Assembly: GCF_005938645.2 (NCBI RefSeq)
Contig: NZ_CP042171.1
Coordinates: 124,001 to 188,000 of the forward strand
Direction: 5' to 3'
DNA length: 64,000 bases
Origin: Pedobacter sp. KBS0701
GTDB taxonomy: Bacteria; Bacteroidota; Bacteroidia; Sphingobacteriales; Sphingobacteriaceae
Positions 17,153-26,563 of this stretch are shown piece by piece. The notes under the pieces are model-generated. The model saw nothing but the letters and a program-made list of their open reading frames with translations, made no database searches and was not told the origin of the DNA. Made by a program: the position numbers and the translations under genes. Every line of letters starts with the position of its first letter. Position 1 is the first letter of the stretch.

Positions 17153-18154
17153 TTGTCTGTTATACTTGCTATCGAGTCTTCTTGCGATGATACATCCGTT
17201 GCTATTTGTAACAATGGCAAAATTACTGCCAATGTTATTGCAAACCAAACAATTCATCAAAATTATGGTGGTGTTATACCTGAATTAGCTTCAAGGGTAC
17301 ATCAACAAAATATTGTGCCTGCCGTGCAACAAGCTTTAATTAATGCTAAAGTTACAAAACAGGACATTAATGCCGTAGCTTTTACACGGGGCCCTGGTCT
17401 TTTAGGATCATTATTGGTCGGTGTTTCTTTTGCTAAATCTTTTGCATTAGCTTTAAATATACCTTTAATTTCTGTCAATCACATGCATGCGCATATCTTA
17501 GCGCACTTTATTGATGATCCTAAGCCAAGTTTCCCCTTTATCTGTTTAACCGTTTCGGGCGGACACACACAAATTGTGTTGGTAAAAGATTACTTTGATA
17601 TGGAAATTGTTGGCGAAACATTGGATGATGCTGCTGGCGAAGCTTTTGATAAAACCGCTAAATTACTGGCTTTACCTTATCCGGGAGGACCACTGATTGA
17701 TAAACATGCACAGCATGGAAATCCTTTGGCGTTTAAATTTGCAGAACCACAAATCGCTGATCTGAACTTTAGTTTTAGTGGTTTTAAAACTTCTATTCTG
17801 TATTTTATCAGGAAGCAGGAAAAAGAAAACCCTAATTTTATTGCTGAAAATTTAGATGATATTTGTGCATCGGTTCAATATAGTATTGTGCAGATTCTAC
17901 TGAACAAATTAAAGAAATCAGCAAAACAGTACGGGATTAAGGAAGTAGCTATTGCAGGAGGTGTTTCGGCAAACTCTGGTTTACGGAACGGGCTGCAACA
18001 AGCTGCCAATGAACTGGGCTGGAATGTTTATATACCGGCGTTTCAGTACTGTACGGATAATGCAGGCATGATTGCTATTGCAGGTTACCAGAAGTACCTG
18101 AAACAGGATTTTGCAGGGCAGGATGTTTCACCAATGGCGCGGATGGAGTTTTAG
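17153..18154 (+). CDS. tsaD: tRNA N6-adenosine threonylcarbamoyltransferase TsaD
   Basis: 333 residues, TTG start at 17153 (MSVILAIESSCDDTSVAI is the invariant N-terminus, so the start is secure). ASKHA-fold protein with iron ligands H110 and H114 in 'VNHMHAHILAHF', the glycine-rich 'TVSGGHTQIVLV' and the C-terminal 'AGGVSANSGLR...CTDNAGMIA'. It transfers threonylcarbamoyl to A37 of tRNAs reading ANN codons, working with TsaB and TsaE. The length is normal. It is divergent from the TamB-like gene, an arrangement I associate with Bacteroidota but cannot verify here. Confidence 0.97.
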   Translation: MSVILAIESSCDDTSVAICNNGKITANVIANQTIHQNYGGVIPELASRVHQQNIVPAVQQALINAKVTKQDINAVAFTRGPGLLGSLLVGVSFAKSFALALNIPLISVNHMHAHILAHFIDDPKPSFPFICLTVSGGHTQIVLVKDYFDMEIVGETLDDAAGEAFDKTAKLLALPYPGGPLIDKHAQHGNPLAFKFAEPQIADLNFSFSGFKTSILYFIRKQEKENPNFIAENLDDICASVQYSIVQILLNKLKKSAKQYGIKEVAIAGGVSANSGLRNGLQQAANELGWNVYIPAFQYCTDNAGMIAIAGYQKYLKQDFAGQDVSPMARMEF

Positions 18155-18484
18155 TTTTGGTTCATTGGTCATTGGGTCATTGGTCATTGGTTCATTAGTC
18201 AATAGTTAGTTGCCTAGAGTAGTTAACTTTTAATGGTAAACTGGTAACTGAAAACTGATTAATTCCCTTGTTCGTCATTATCAGGAACGAAGCAATCGTA
18301 CTATGGTTGTTAACGCAATGTATCTCCGTGTTTCTGTGCTTCCGTGGCAAAAAACTGTAAACCGCCAACAGAAAATTGGCAACTGGAACGGATGGATTAT
18401 CAAGAGAAATTCATCTGCTCTTTAAACTTCCGACTTCGGACACCCGACCTCGGACCAATAAAAACTATTAAATTAAATACAAAT
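18155..18484. other. Intergenic stretch with degenerate heptamer repeats
   Basis: No gene. Begins with irregular 'ttcattggtcattgg' repeats (about 18160-18205), a phrase family also present near 12605 and 31920. Around 18326-18352 is 'tccgtgtttctgtgcttccg', whose reverse complement recurs near 36742-36768. Confidence 0.55.
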
Positions 18485-18682
18485 ATGAGCGGAGCATCTT
18501 TAATATTTTGGATTGTTTGTGCGGTACCTTTAATCGGCCTGTTATACTGGTTGATCAGAAAAGATAAAAACAAGCTTAAAGGAAGCTGGGGTGTAATTAT
18601 TCTGGGTGTCCTGGTTATTGCTGCACTTTTGGTTATTGTATATGTAACCAAAGATTTCAGCGCCATTTTTAGCCAGAATTAA
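18485..18682 (+). CDS. Small two-helix membrane protein
   Basis: Start set at the ATG at 18485, giving 65 residues. Two transmembrane segments ('SLIFWIVCAVPLIGLLYWLI' and 'WGVIILGVLVIAALLVIVYV') are separated by a short basic loop 'RKDKNKLKGS'. I do not recognise a family. It lies 76 bp before the TonB receptor, which has its own promoter-like element, so coregulation is not implied. Confidence 0.6.
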   Translation: MSGASLIFWIVCAVPLIGLLYWLIRKDKNKLKGSWGVIILGVLVIAALLVIVYVTKDFSAIFSQN

Positions 18683-18733
18683 AGAAGAAATTCTAATTCT
18701 TATTTAGACCTATTCTTATTAGTGTATATTTTC

Positions 18734-18741
18734 TATCTTTG
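18734..18741 (+). promoter_or_regulatory. Promoter -7 element for TonB receptor, possible Fur site
   Basis: TATCTTTG matches TAnnTTTG exactly, 18 bp before the receptor ATG. Just upstream (about 18698-18722) TTATTTAGA and a degenerate TTCTTATTAG form an imperfect palindrome reminiscent of iron-responsive Fur boxes. The Fur suggestion is weak. Confidence 0.45.
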
Positions 18742-18758
18742 CCGAAAATTAAAGATAG

Positions 18759-21113
18759 ATGAAAAAAACTATACTCATCGTTACCATCTTCGTATGTAAT
18801 CTTCTTTTGGTACATGCCCAAAACGTGAAGATTGAAGGACACATAAAGGATAAAAGAAATGAAGTTCCATACACCACCATTTCTTTGCCGGGCCAGAAAA
18901 TCCAGGCTGATAGCAAAGGTTATTATACCTTGTATATCAAAAGCGGTGTTCCGTTTACTATTCAGGTAAATGCTGTTGGATATAAGTTATTTACACAGCA
19001 AATTGCGGCGGTAAGGGCCGATACAATTATTAATTTTGTATTGGAACCGGTAGCCAATGCGCTGGATGATGTGATAATTTCTACTTCAAGAAAGCCGGAA
19101 AACATTAAAAATATTACCACTTCAGTTAGTATTGTAAATAAGAAAAAACTGGAAAAAGAAATGGCTATCACGCCAGATTTAAGCACAATACTGGCCAACC
19201 AGGTGCCAGGTTTTGCGCCTACAGCACAAACCGGGAATAATGTAGGACAAAATCTAAGGGGCCGCCCAATGCTGGTGATGATAGATGGTGTTTCTCAATC
19301 TTCGCCATTAAGAAATGCAGAAGTAGATTTGAGGTCGATAGACCCTTCAGTACTTGAGCGTATAGAAGTGGTAAAAGGTGCCACAGCCATTTATGGTAAT
19401 GGTGCTGCCGGAGGTTTAGTGAATTACATTACCATGGTTCCGGATACAGCAGCCAGGTTTGGTGGTAAAACCCAGCTTAATTTAAACGGATCGTTGGTTA
19501 AAGTCAAAAACTCCGAAGGTGGCCGGATCAACCAAATGTTCTATGGAAAACTGGGTAAATTTGATTACGTGGTAAGTGGAATGTATGAGCAAACCGGCGA
19601 ATATAAAGATGCAAAAGGTGATGTGGTAGGGCCAAACTACAGTTTGGGCGAAACCGATAGCTATAATGCTTTTGCCAAGTTAGGTTATGTACCTGCAAAA
19701 AATCAGCGTATTCAGCTTACCTATAATACATACAGCAGTTTGCAGAACAGTAATTTTACTTTGGTAAACGGTAATCTGGTAACAGGTCAGAAAGCAACAG
19801 GTGTACTTGGAAAACCACTTGGGATTCCGACCGGGGTTGACTATAATCACAATTTAAATCTATCGTATAAGATAGATAGCACCTTTCTGCATTCGAGTTT
19901 AAATGCAGATGTTTATTATGAAACCAGAAAGGATGTATTTTATGTTTCGTTAGGGCGTTTTGATGGAGGCGATGGGCAGTCGCTTGCTAAAAATGATAAA
20001 AGGGGGGCACGTTTGTTTTTGGAAACACCAATATTGAACCTCGACTTTTTGAAAATGAATCTGGCTTATGGTGCAGATTTCATGAAAGATAAAACCGCAC
20101 AGCCGCTGGTTGATGGGAGGGTATGGGTACCAACGATGAATATGACCAACATAGCACCTTTTGCACAGGCAGATTTTAATATTTTAAGCAAGCTTGTATT
20201 TAAAACCGGTTTGCGCTACGAAAATGTAAATATAGCAGTTGATGATTACCGGACATTAAGAACTACCGGAGCAAACAATGCTACCATTACGCCATCTTTT
20301 GATGTAGCCGGAGGCAATTTAAAATACAGTACTTATCTTTTTAATGCGGGTTTACGGTATAATCAATTTAATGTTTTTAGTCCCTTTGTAAGTTTCTCTC
20401 AGGGTTTTTCCGTAATGGATATTGGCCTGGCATTACGCGATGCCAAAGTAAACAGTATTGATAAGATCAATACGGATGCGGTAAAGGTTAATAATTATGA
20501 GGCTGGTTTTGAAAGTAAAATTGCCGGATTAACATTTTCTGCAGCGGGTTATATCAGTACGTCTAAGTTAGGTATTGAAGTGGTTTATGACCCTGCTACA
20601 GGTTTATTTAATACCGCAAGGAACCCTGAAAAAATTTATGGTTTTGAATTGGCAGCCGATTACCATTTGTTTGATCAGCTGGGTTTAGCTGCAAGTTACA
20701 GTTATACAGAAGGCAAGCGTGATATTGACAAAAATGGAAAGTTTAACGATGCTGGCGACTTGTATCTCAATGGCCGCCGTATTTCCGCGCCAAAAGTTAC
20801 AGCTTCAGTAACCTATAGTCCGTTAAAGGTGTTGGATTTAACACTAAACTATACCGGTATCAACTCACGTAACAGATTTGAAAAAAATGCTAACGGCATA
20901 TATAATGGAAATGAAGGAGCTGTAAAAGCGTATCATTTATTCAGTTTTGCGGGAATTTATCAGGTGAAAAAGAATACTAAACTTACCTTAGGTATAGATA
21001 ATATATTTAACCAGGATTATTTCCCGGCAAGGGCACAATGGTTTATGCAACCGGGCTTTTATTCAAAGGGGAGGGGTACTTCGGTAAACTTTGGTATCTC
21101 GGTTAGTTATTAA
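18759..21113 (+). CDS. TonB-dependent receptor, siderophore type
   Basis: 784 residues: a signal peptide ending near residue 20 (LLLVHAQ), a carboxypeptidase-regulatory-like beta domain (about 24-95), then a TonB-plug domain ('IKNITTSVSIVNKKKLEKEM', 'NLRGRPMLVMIDGV', 'IEVVKGATAIYGNGAAGG', about 110-225). A 22-strand-type barrel follows, ending in an aromatic-rich 'GTSVNFGISVSY' C-terminus suited to BAM insertion. The length and plug motifs match siderophore receptors rather than the SusC class. It would import a ferric siderophore or similar metal complex through the outer membrane. The ligand cannot be told. Followed by a terminator shared with recA. Confidence 0.88.
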   Translation: MKKTILIVTIFVCNLLLVHAQNVKIEGHIKDKRNEVPYTTISLPGQKIQADSKGYYTLYIKSGVPFTIQVNAVGYKLFTQQIAAVRADTIINFVLEPVANALDDVIISTSRKPENIKNITTSVSIVNKKKLEKEMAITPDLSTILANQVPGFAPTAQTGNNVGQNLRGRPMLVMIDGVSQSSPLRNAEVDLRSIDPSVLERIEVVKGATAIYGNGAAGGLVNYITMVPDTAARFGGKTQLNLNGSLVKVKNSEGGRINQMFYGKLGKFDYVVSGMYEQTGEYKDAKGDVVGPNYSLGETDSYNAFAKLGYVPAKNQRIQLTYNTYSSLQNSNFTLVNGNLVTGQKATGVLGKPLGIPTGVDYNHNLNLSYKIDSTFLHSSLNADVYYETRKDVFYVSLGRFDGGDGQSLAKNDKRGARLFLETPILNLDFLKMNLAYGADFMKDKTAQPLVDGRVWVPTMNMTNIAPFAQADFNILSKLVFKTGLRYENVNIAVDDYRTLRTTGANNATITPSFDVAGGNLKYSTYLFNAGLRYNQFNVFSPFVSFSQGFSVMDIGLALRDAKVNSIDKINTDAVKVNNYEAGFESKIAGLTFSAAGYISTSKLGIEVVYDPATGLFNTARNPEKIYGFELAADYHLFDQLGLAASYSYTEGKRDIDKNGKFNDAGDLYLNGRRISAPKVTASVTYSPLKVLDLTLNYTGINSRNRFEKNANGIYNGNEGAVKAYHLFSFAGIYQVKKNTKLTLGIDNIFNQDYFPARAQWFMQPGFYSKGRGTSVNFGISVSY

Positions 21114-21128
21114 TCACATCTAAGATAG

Positions 21129-21163
21129 AAAAAGCGCCCGGATTTTTAATTGGGGCGCTTTTT
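21129..21163. terminator. Bidirectional terminator
   Basis: AAAAAGCGCCC (21129-21139) pairs with GGGCGCTTTTT (21153-21163). It lies between the convergent TonB-receptor and recA genes and can serve both. Confidence 0.85.
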
Positions 21164-21187
21164 TATGTTTAACGGAATTGATCTGGC

Positions 21188-22213
21188 TTATTTTTCAGCT
21201 AATTTATCGCCGGTTACTTCGGCTTTGATTTTAATTTCCAGTTCTTCTGCAAGTTCAGGATTGTCGCTTAACAATTGTTTTACAGCATCTCTACCCTGAC
21301 CTAGTTTGGTATCTCCGTAAGAGAACCATGATCCTGCTTTCTTGATGATACCAAAATCAACACCTAAGTCGATGATTTCACCATTTTTAGAAATACCTTC
21401 ACCAAACATCACATCAAATTCTGCGATACGGAAAGGCGGAGCCACTTTATTTTTAACAATTTTTACTTTAACACGGTTACCGGAAACTTCGTCAGAATCC
21501 TTGATTTGTGAAATACGACGGATATCTAAACGAACCGATGCATAAAATTTCAAAGCATTACCACCGGTTGTGGTTTCAGGGTTACCAAACATTACCCCAA
21601 TTTTATCACGTAACTGGTTAATGAAAATACAGCAACACCCGGTTTTAGAAATTGTTCCGGTTAATTTACGTAAGGCCTGACTCATTAAACGGGCATGTAA
21701 ACCCATTTTACTGTCGCCCATTTCGCCTTCAATTTCACTTTTAGGAACCAAAGCGGCGACAGAGTCAATTACAATTACATCGATAGCGCCCGAACGGATT
21801 AAGTTATCGGCAATTTCTAATGCCTGCTCACCATTATCTGGTTGAGAGATTAAAAGGTTATCCGTATCTACACCCAGTTTCTTCGCATAAAACTGATCAA
21901 AAGCATGTTCTGCATCGATAAAAGCAGCAATACCGCCTTTTTTCTGTGCTTCGGCAATAATGTGTGTAGCTAAAGTTGTTTTACCAGAAGATTCCGGACC
22001 ATAGATTTCAATTACACGGCCTTTTGGAATACCACCAATACCCAAAGCAATATCTAAACTGATTGATCCGGTAGAAATAAAATCTATTGGTTCAATGGCA
22101 GAATCGCCAAGTTTCATGATGGTGCCTTTACCGTATGATTTCTCTAGCTTATCTAAAGTAAGTTGAAGGGCTTTTAATTTATCTGGATTTGCAGTGCTCA
22201 TTTCTTTTTTCAT
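21188..22213 (-). CDS. recA: Recombinase RecA
   Basis: 341 residues, the normal length. Walker A is GPESSGKTT at 72-80 and Walker B is '[12 protein letters not shown]'. The L2 loop region '[23 protein letters not shown]' and C-terminal acidic tail are present. It forms ATP-dependent filaments on single-stranded DNA, drives strand exchange and stimulates LexA-type self-cleavage. The frame starts [10 protein letters not shown]; the second Met at 22201 is an equally possible start. No LexA-type box is obvious upstream. Confidence 0.98.
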   Translation of the reverse strand: MKKEMSTANPDKLKALQLTLDKLEKSYGKGTIMKLGDSAIEPIDFISTGSISLDIALGIGGIPKGRVIEIYGPESSGKTTLATHIIAEAQKKGGIAAFIDAEHAFDQFYAKKLGVDTDNLLISQPDNGEQALEIADNLIRSGAIDVIVIDSVAALVPKSEIEGEMGDSKMGLHARLMSQALRKLTGTISKTGCCCIFINQLRDKIGVMFGNPETTTGGNALKFYASVRLDIRRISQIKDSDEVSGNRVKVKIVKNKVAPPFRIAEFDVMFGEGISKNGEIIDLGVDFGIIKKAGSWFSYGDTKLGQGRDAVKQLLSDNPELAEELEIKIKAEVTGDKLAEK

Positions 22214-22334
22214 TGATTGCGTAAATATAATTGATTATCGGCTAATATACTTAAATGTTGATATTTATAATGCTAAAATATTTAGCTAAGTTAAATGTTT
22301 TTTAGCTAATGTCAATAGTAAATTAAAAATAATT

Positions 22335-23000
22335 TTAAGCTTTTAATTTATCTCTTTCGTTTTGGGCAGTTAAACGTTCGAAATACCTGCACATATAGGT
22401 AATTTCGCAAACATCGCATTTAGGGCTTCTGGCTACACAAACGTAACGTCCGTGCAGAATAAGCCAGTGGTGTGCAATGTGGATATCGTGTTCCGGAAGG
22501 TTTTTTACTAAATCTTTTTCAACCGCCAACGGAGTTTTGCCATTGGTTAAACCCAGGCGGTTGGCTACGCGGAAAACATGGGTGTCAACCGCCATTGCCG
22601 GTGCATTGTAGATTACAGAGGCAATTACATTGGCTGTTTTGCGGCCAACACCTGGCATTTTCTGTAGATCGTCAATCCCCGAAGGCACCACGTCGTTAAA
22701 TTCGTTAAGCAGGATATTAGCCATGCCCACCAGGTGTTTTGCCTTATTGTTTGGGTAACTGATGCTTCTGATATAATCGAAAACAATATCGGGAGTAGCT
22801 TCGGCCAGGGCTTTAGCATTAGGAAAGCGCTGAAAAAGTGCAGGGGTTACCATATTCACCCTTTTGTCGGTACATTGTGCAGACAGGATTACGGCCACTA
22901 AAAGCTGGTAAGGGTTATTATAATGTAACTCGGTTTCTGCATCAGGCTGCTTGGCCGAAAAATGTTCTACAAAAAGTTTGTAGCGTTCTTTTTTAAGCAT
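22335..23000 (-). CDS. nth: Endonuclease III
   Basis: Start taken as the ATG at 23000 (221 residues). The helix-hairpin-helix 'MPGVGRKTANVI' carries catalytic Lys121, 'VDTHVFRVANRLG' carries catalytic Asp139, and the C-terminal 4Fe-4S cluster loop is C188-x6-C195-x2-C198-x5-C204. This DNA glycosylase/AP lyase removes oxidised pyrimidines in base excision repair. All catalytic and cluster residues are present. It follows recA on the same strand with a 121-bp gap upstream of recA's start. Confidence 0.97.
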   Translation of the reverse strand: MLKKERYKLFVEHFSAKQPDAETELHYNNPYQLLVAVILSAQCTDKRVNMVTPALFQRFPNAKALAEATPDIVFDYIRSISYPNNKAKHLVGMANILLNEFNDVVPSGIDDLQKMPGVGRKTANVIASVIYNAPAMAVDTHVFRVANRLGLTNGKTPLAVEKDLVKNLPEHDIHIAHHWLILHGRYVCVARSPKCDVCEITYMCRYFERLTAQNERDKLKA

Positions 23001-23778
23001 TTGCAAATATAGGTTAAAGATGGAAAATGTAACTGCTAAATTGGAAGAAGAGCATGTAGAACGGAAGAACCGGAAGATAAACTGTAATTTGTCATGCTTA
23101 GTGATAATTTATTTGTCGCTATGAATTATATAGGAAGCTTTCAGTCCTGACCAGATTTGACGGGTAAGGTAAAGGCATGAATCAGTTCAGGATTGGGAGC
23201 GCAATTTGGTGCTAAGATTAAGGTTTTTTCCTGTTTTCCGCTTTTACGCTTCGCTGCCTCGTACCTCGTTGCTGCAGGGTAACGCTGCAACCAGGGCTAG
23301 GTGGGCAATACAGTATTTCATTTTTTAGGGTTTGCAGGCCGCATAATCCCCTGTTTCTAGACCTAAGGGATCAGATAGATATTGGATGAACGTGGGATAT
23401 TACTAAGGAGTTTCGCCGTTTTTGCAGTAACCTTTGTTAATAAACCCGGTAGGAGCGTGCATCCCGATTTAAGCACCGGTTTATGTTACATTTTGGTGTG
23501 CTTGCTTGTTTACCAGGTTTCTATCGGGATAAAGCGGATAACGGGACTGCTGCTCCCGAAGAATTACTGGACATCCGTTTCCAAAAATAAAAAAAGATAT
23601 CGTAAGTAACTGCTAGTGTAGAAATACCTTTATAATTGTTTTAATCCATTTAACTGCTAATGGCTTAATGCCCAGCCTTTGACCCGATCACGAAACACAT
23701 AATTATATAAACATTTTCGGTAAAAGTATAACATCATGAAAAGCCATACCGCTAGGTTTGTTTAAAATTAAACACACA
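23001..23778. repeat. Intergenic region with a copy of the long dispersed repeat
   Basis: About 780 bp without a supported gene. From about 23220 to 23590 lies a repeat whose phrases recur at 44.1-45.4 kb: 'cgcttttacgcttcgct', 'gcctcgtacctcgttgctgc', 'agggtaacgct', and a 'ttttggtgtgcttgcttgtt' block. A plus-strand frame at 23382-23609 arises from this repeat and has a counterpart in the other copies, so it is not counted as a gene. Confidence 0.6.
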
Positions 23779-24255
23779 ATGAAAACCTTATTAAAATTAT
23801 GTGCGATCCAGGTTATTGTACTAATTATGGCTGGCAGTGTATTGGCTCAGGAAAAAGCAGCATCGGTTAGCCCTTTACAAGCTTATTACGAAGTTAAAGA
23901 CGCCTTAATTAGCAGCAACGCAAGCGTGGCTGGCACCAAGGCTACTGCATTAATTAATGCGATAAAAGCCAATGAAAAAACCAACGCTTCGAAAGTATTA
24001 CGTGATAAAATATTATTTGATGCCGAACACGTCGCCGAAAGTAAAGATATCGAACATCAAAGAGATCATTTTACGTCTTTATCAACCGATTTTTATGCCT
24101 TGGTAAAAGCGGTAAAACTAAACGATAAGCCTGTTTATTATGCTTATTGTCCGATGAAGAAAAGCTATTGGCTAAGCGAAGACGAGGCGATAAAAAATCC
24201 ATATTATGGTAATAAAATGTTAAGCTGTGGTAAAGTTGCCGAAGTACTTAAATAA
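23779..24255 (+). CDS. DUF3347 domain protein, exported
   Basis: Start at the ATG at 23779, giving 158 residues with a signal peptide (MKTLLKLCAIQVIVLIMAGS...LAQ). The DUF3347 pattern is clear: 'YYEVKDALISSNA' at the start and a C-terminal 'YYAYCPMKKSYWLSEDEAIK' followed by 'NPYYGNKMLSCGKV', with Cys and Met residues suited to binding a soft metal. Members usually sit beside copper-efflux or multicopper-oxidase genes, as here (15 nt to the next start), so a periplasmic copper role is inferred. Confidence 0.85.
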   Translation: MKTLLKLCAIQVIVLIMAGSVLAQEKAASVSPLQAYYEVKDALISSNASVAGTKATALINAIKANEKTNASKVLRDKILFDAEHVAESKDIEHQRDHFTSLSTDFYALVKAVKLNDKPVYYAYCPMKKSYWLSEDEAIKNPYYGNKMLSCGKVAEVLK

Positions 24256-24270
24256 AATACACGCTACAAA

Positions 24271-26562
24271 ATGAAATTTATTTTAGCTTGTTGCCTTAGT
24301 ATTTTGCTCCATAGTTTTGCTTTTGGCCAGCATCAGCATAACGACGTAAAAGCAGCTGAGCCCAAAAAAGCTCCCCGGAAAGCAAGTGATGTGGAAACTT
24401 TAGGCAACAATAAGCCGCCGAGGCTTGTGCGCTATGATTTATATGTTGCTGATACAACCGTAACTTTTGGCGGGAAAGCTAAAAGAGCCATTTCGGTGAA
24501 CGGGCAAATACCCATGCCAACGCTCACCTTTACCGAGGGCGATACCGCAGAAATACATGTGCACAACAGGCTAAAAGAGTCAACTTCATTGCATTGGCAC
24601 GGGCTATTTCTCCCCAATCAATATGATGGGGTTCCTTATTTAACCCAGATGCCCATTGAGCCCAATAAAACCCATGTTTACCGTTTTCCTATTGTACAGA
24701 ACGGTACCCATTGGTATCATAGCCACTCAGGTCTGCAGGAGCAGATTGGGATGTACGGAGCGATGATCTTAAATAAAAGAAAAGAGCCTGTTATCCCTAC
24801 GATACCTGTTGTTTTAAGTGAGTGGACCAATATGAAACCTCACGAAGTTGACAGGCGATTACACAATGCTAATGATTGGTTTGCGATAAAAAAAGGTACA
24901 ACACAAAGTTATGCCGAAGCCATAAAGGGTGGACACTTTAAAACAAAGCTCACCAACGAACTGAAAAGGATGACTGCCATGGATGTGAGTGACGTATATT
25001 ACGAAGCATTTTTAGTAAACGGAAAAAATCATTACCAGGTACCAAACAAGCTCAAAGCAGGCGATAAGGTAAGGTTGCGCATTGCTAACGGAGGAGCATC
25101 TACTTATTTTTGGCTCACTTATGCTGGCGGTAAAATAACAGTAGTTGCCAATGATGGTAACGATGTAGTGCCGGTAGAAGTAGACCGGCTGATTATTGCC
25201 GTATCTGAAACATACGATGTTATTGTAACCGTCCCTGAAAATAAAAGCTACGAGTTTTTGGTCACACCCGAAGACCGTACTCAATCGGCCTCTTTATGGC
25301 TGGGTAGTGGACCAAAAATAGCTGCTCAAAAATTACCCAAATTGAAATATTTCGAAGGTATGAAAATGATGAACGAAATGATGGATATGAATGGTAATCT
25401 GGTGCAGATGGGAGGCATGAAAATGCAGAACCAGGTGATGGATATGAATGCCGTAATGTATGCTGAACTGGATGATACGGGGACTGATGCTGTTGTTGCT
25501 GATGCGCACAAGGCCCATAATATGGGGAGCGACAAAGGCGCAAAAGGCCCTATGATAACATTGAATTATGATATGTTGCGCTCGCCGGAAAAAACGGTTT
25601 TATCTAAAGCCCCAACCCGTGAAATGGAGTTTCAGTTAACGGGCAACATGAACCGTTATGTTTGGACTTTGGATCATAAAACCATCTCTGAAGAAGATAA
25701 AATCCTCATCAAAAAAGGCGAAAACCTGCGGATCATTTTATACAATAACAGTATGATGCGGCACCCTATGCACCTGCATGGGCACGATTTTAGGGTAATT
25801 AATGGCCAGGGCGATTATGCTCCTTTAAAAAATGTACTTGATATTATACCAATGGAACGCGATACCATTGAGTTTAGCGCTTCAGAAAGTGGTGACTGGT
25901 TTTTTCACTGCCATATTTTGTATCACATGATGAGTGGAATGGGTAAGATTTTTAGTTATGAAAACTCACCGTTAAACCCCGAAATCCCAAACCCTAAATT
26001 GGCACAGCGAAAACTTTTTGCCGATGACAGGATGTTTCATTTTATGGCCGAAAACGATTTTGCCAGCAACGGAAACGACGGTATGGCTATGTTGGGAAAT
26101 ACGCGCTGGAGCATTGGAGCCGAATGGCGATTGGGCTATAATAAAATGCACGGCTTTGAAACCGAAACCCATATTGGCCGGTACGTAGATAGGATGCAGT
26201 GGTTAATGCCTTTTGTGGGTTTTGATTGGCGTTACCGGAAGATGGAAGCTGGTGAACCCGAAACCAATATTTTTGGCCAGAAAAGCACAAAAGATAAAAG
26301 AAGCATGTTTAGTTTGGGGCTTGCCTACACCTTACCCATGTTGGTAGTAGCGCAGGCAGAAGTGTACCATAATGGTAACGTGCGTTTACAGTTGATGCGT
26401 GAAGATATACCGGTTTCTAAGCGATTAAGGGCAAGCTTCATGGTAAATAGTGATAAAGAATTTATGGGTGGACTTAAATTTATTACCACTAAATACATGG
26501 GTATTTCTGCCCACTATGATAGCGATATGGGGTTTGGTGCAGGCTTAACGCTTAATTATTGA
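24271..26562 (+). CDS. Multicopper oxidase fused to an outer-membrane barrel-like domain
   Basis: 763 residues with a signal peptide (ends FAFGQ near 20). Three cupredoxin domains carry all four copper motifs: HWHG (108-111), HWYHSH (147-152), HPMHLHGHDF (498-507) and HCHILYHMMSGM (546-557). A Met-rich segment (364-397, about ten Met) resembles the copper-binding insert of CopA/CueO-type cuprous oxidases. Residues about 580-763 do not belong to the oxidase: repeated aromatic strands ('NTRWSIGAEWRLGYNKMHG', 'LGLAYTLPMLVVAQAEVY', final 'FGAGLTLNY') look like a CopB-type beta-barrel segment. Likely oxidises Cu(I) in the periplasm and may be anchored in the outer membrane. Confidence 0.85.
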   Translation: MKFILACCLSILLHSFAFGQHQHNDVKAAEPKKAPRKASDVETLGNNKPPRLVRYDLYVADTTVTFGGKAKRAISVNGQIPMPTLTFTEGDTAEIHVHNRLKESTSLHWHGLFLPNQYDGVPYLTQMPIEPNKTHVYRFPIVQNGTHWYHSHSGLQEQIGMYGAMILNKRKEPVIPTIPVVLSEWTNMKPHEVDRRLHNANDWFAIKKGTTQSYAEAIKGGHFKTKLTNELKRMTAMDVSDVYYEAFLVNGKNHYQVPNKLKAGDKVRLRIANGGASTYFWLTYAGGKITVVANDGNDVVPVEVDRLIIAVSETYDVIVTVPENKSYEFLVTPEDRTQSASLWLGSGPKIAAQKLPKLKYFEGMKMMNEMMDMNGNLVQMGGMKMQNQVMDMNAVMYAELDDTGTDAVVADAHKAHNMGSDKGAKGPMITLNYDMLRSPEKTVLSKAPTREMEFQLTGNMNRYVWTLDHKTISEEDKILIKKGENLRIILYNNSMMRHPMHLHGHDFRVINGQGDYAPLKNVLDIIPMERDTIEFSASESGDWFFHCHILYHMMSGMGKIFSYENSPLNPEIPNPKLAQRKLFADDRMFHFMAENDFASNGNDGMAMLGNTRWSIGAEWRLGYNKMHGFETETHIGRYVDRMQWLMPFVGFDWRYRKMEAGEPETNIFGQKSTKDKRSMFSLGLAYTLPMLVVAQAEVYHNGNVRLQLMREDIPVSKRLRASFMVNSDKEFMGGLKFITTKYMGISAHYDSDMGFGAGLTLNY

Positions 26563-26563
26563 G

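Noticed and set aside
23382..23609. Plus-strand frame of 75 codons after nth
   Set aside because: Lies in a dispersed repeat; a related fragment occurs in the 44.8-kb copy in another context, so it is a repeat translation.
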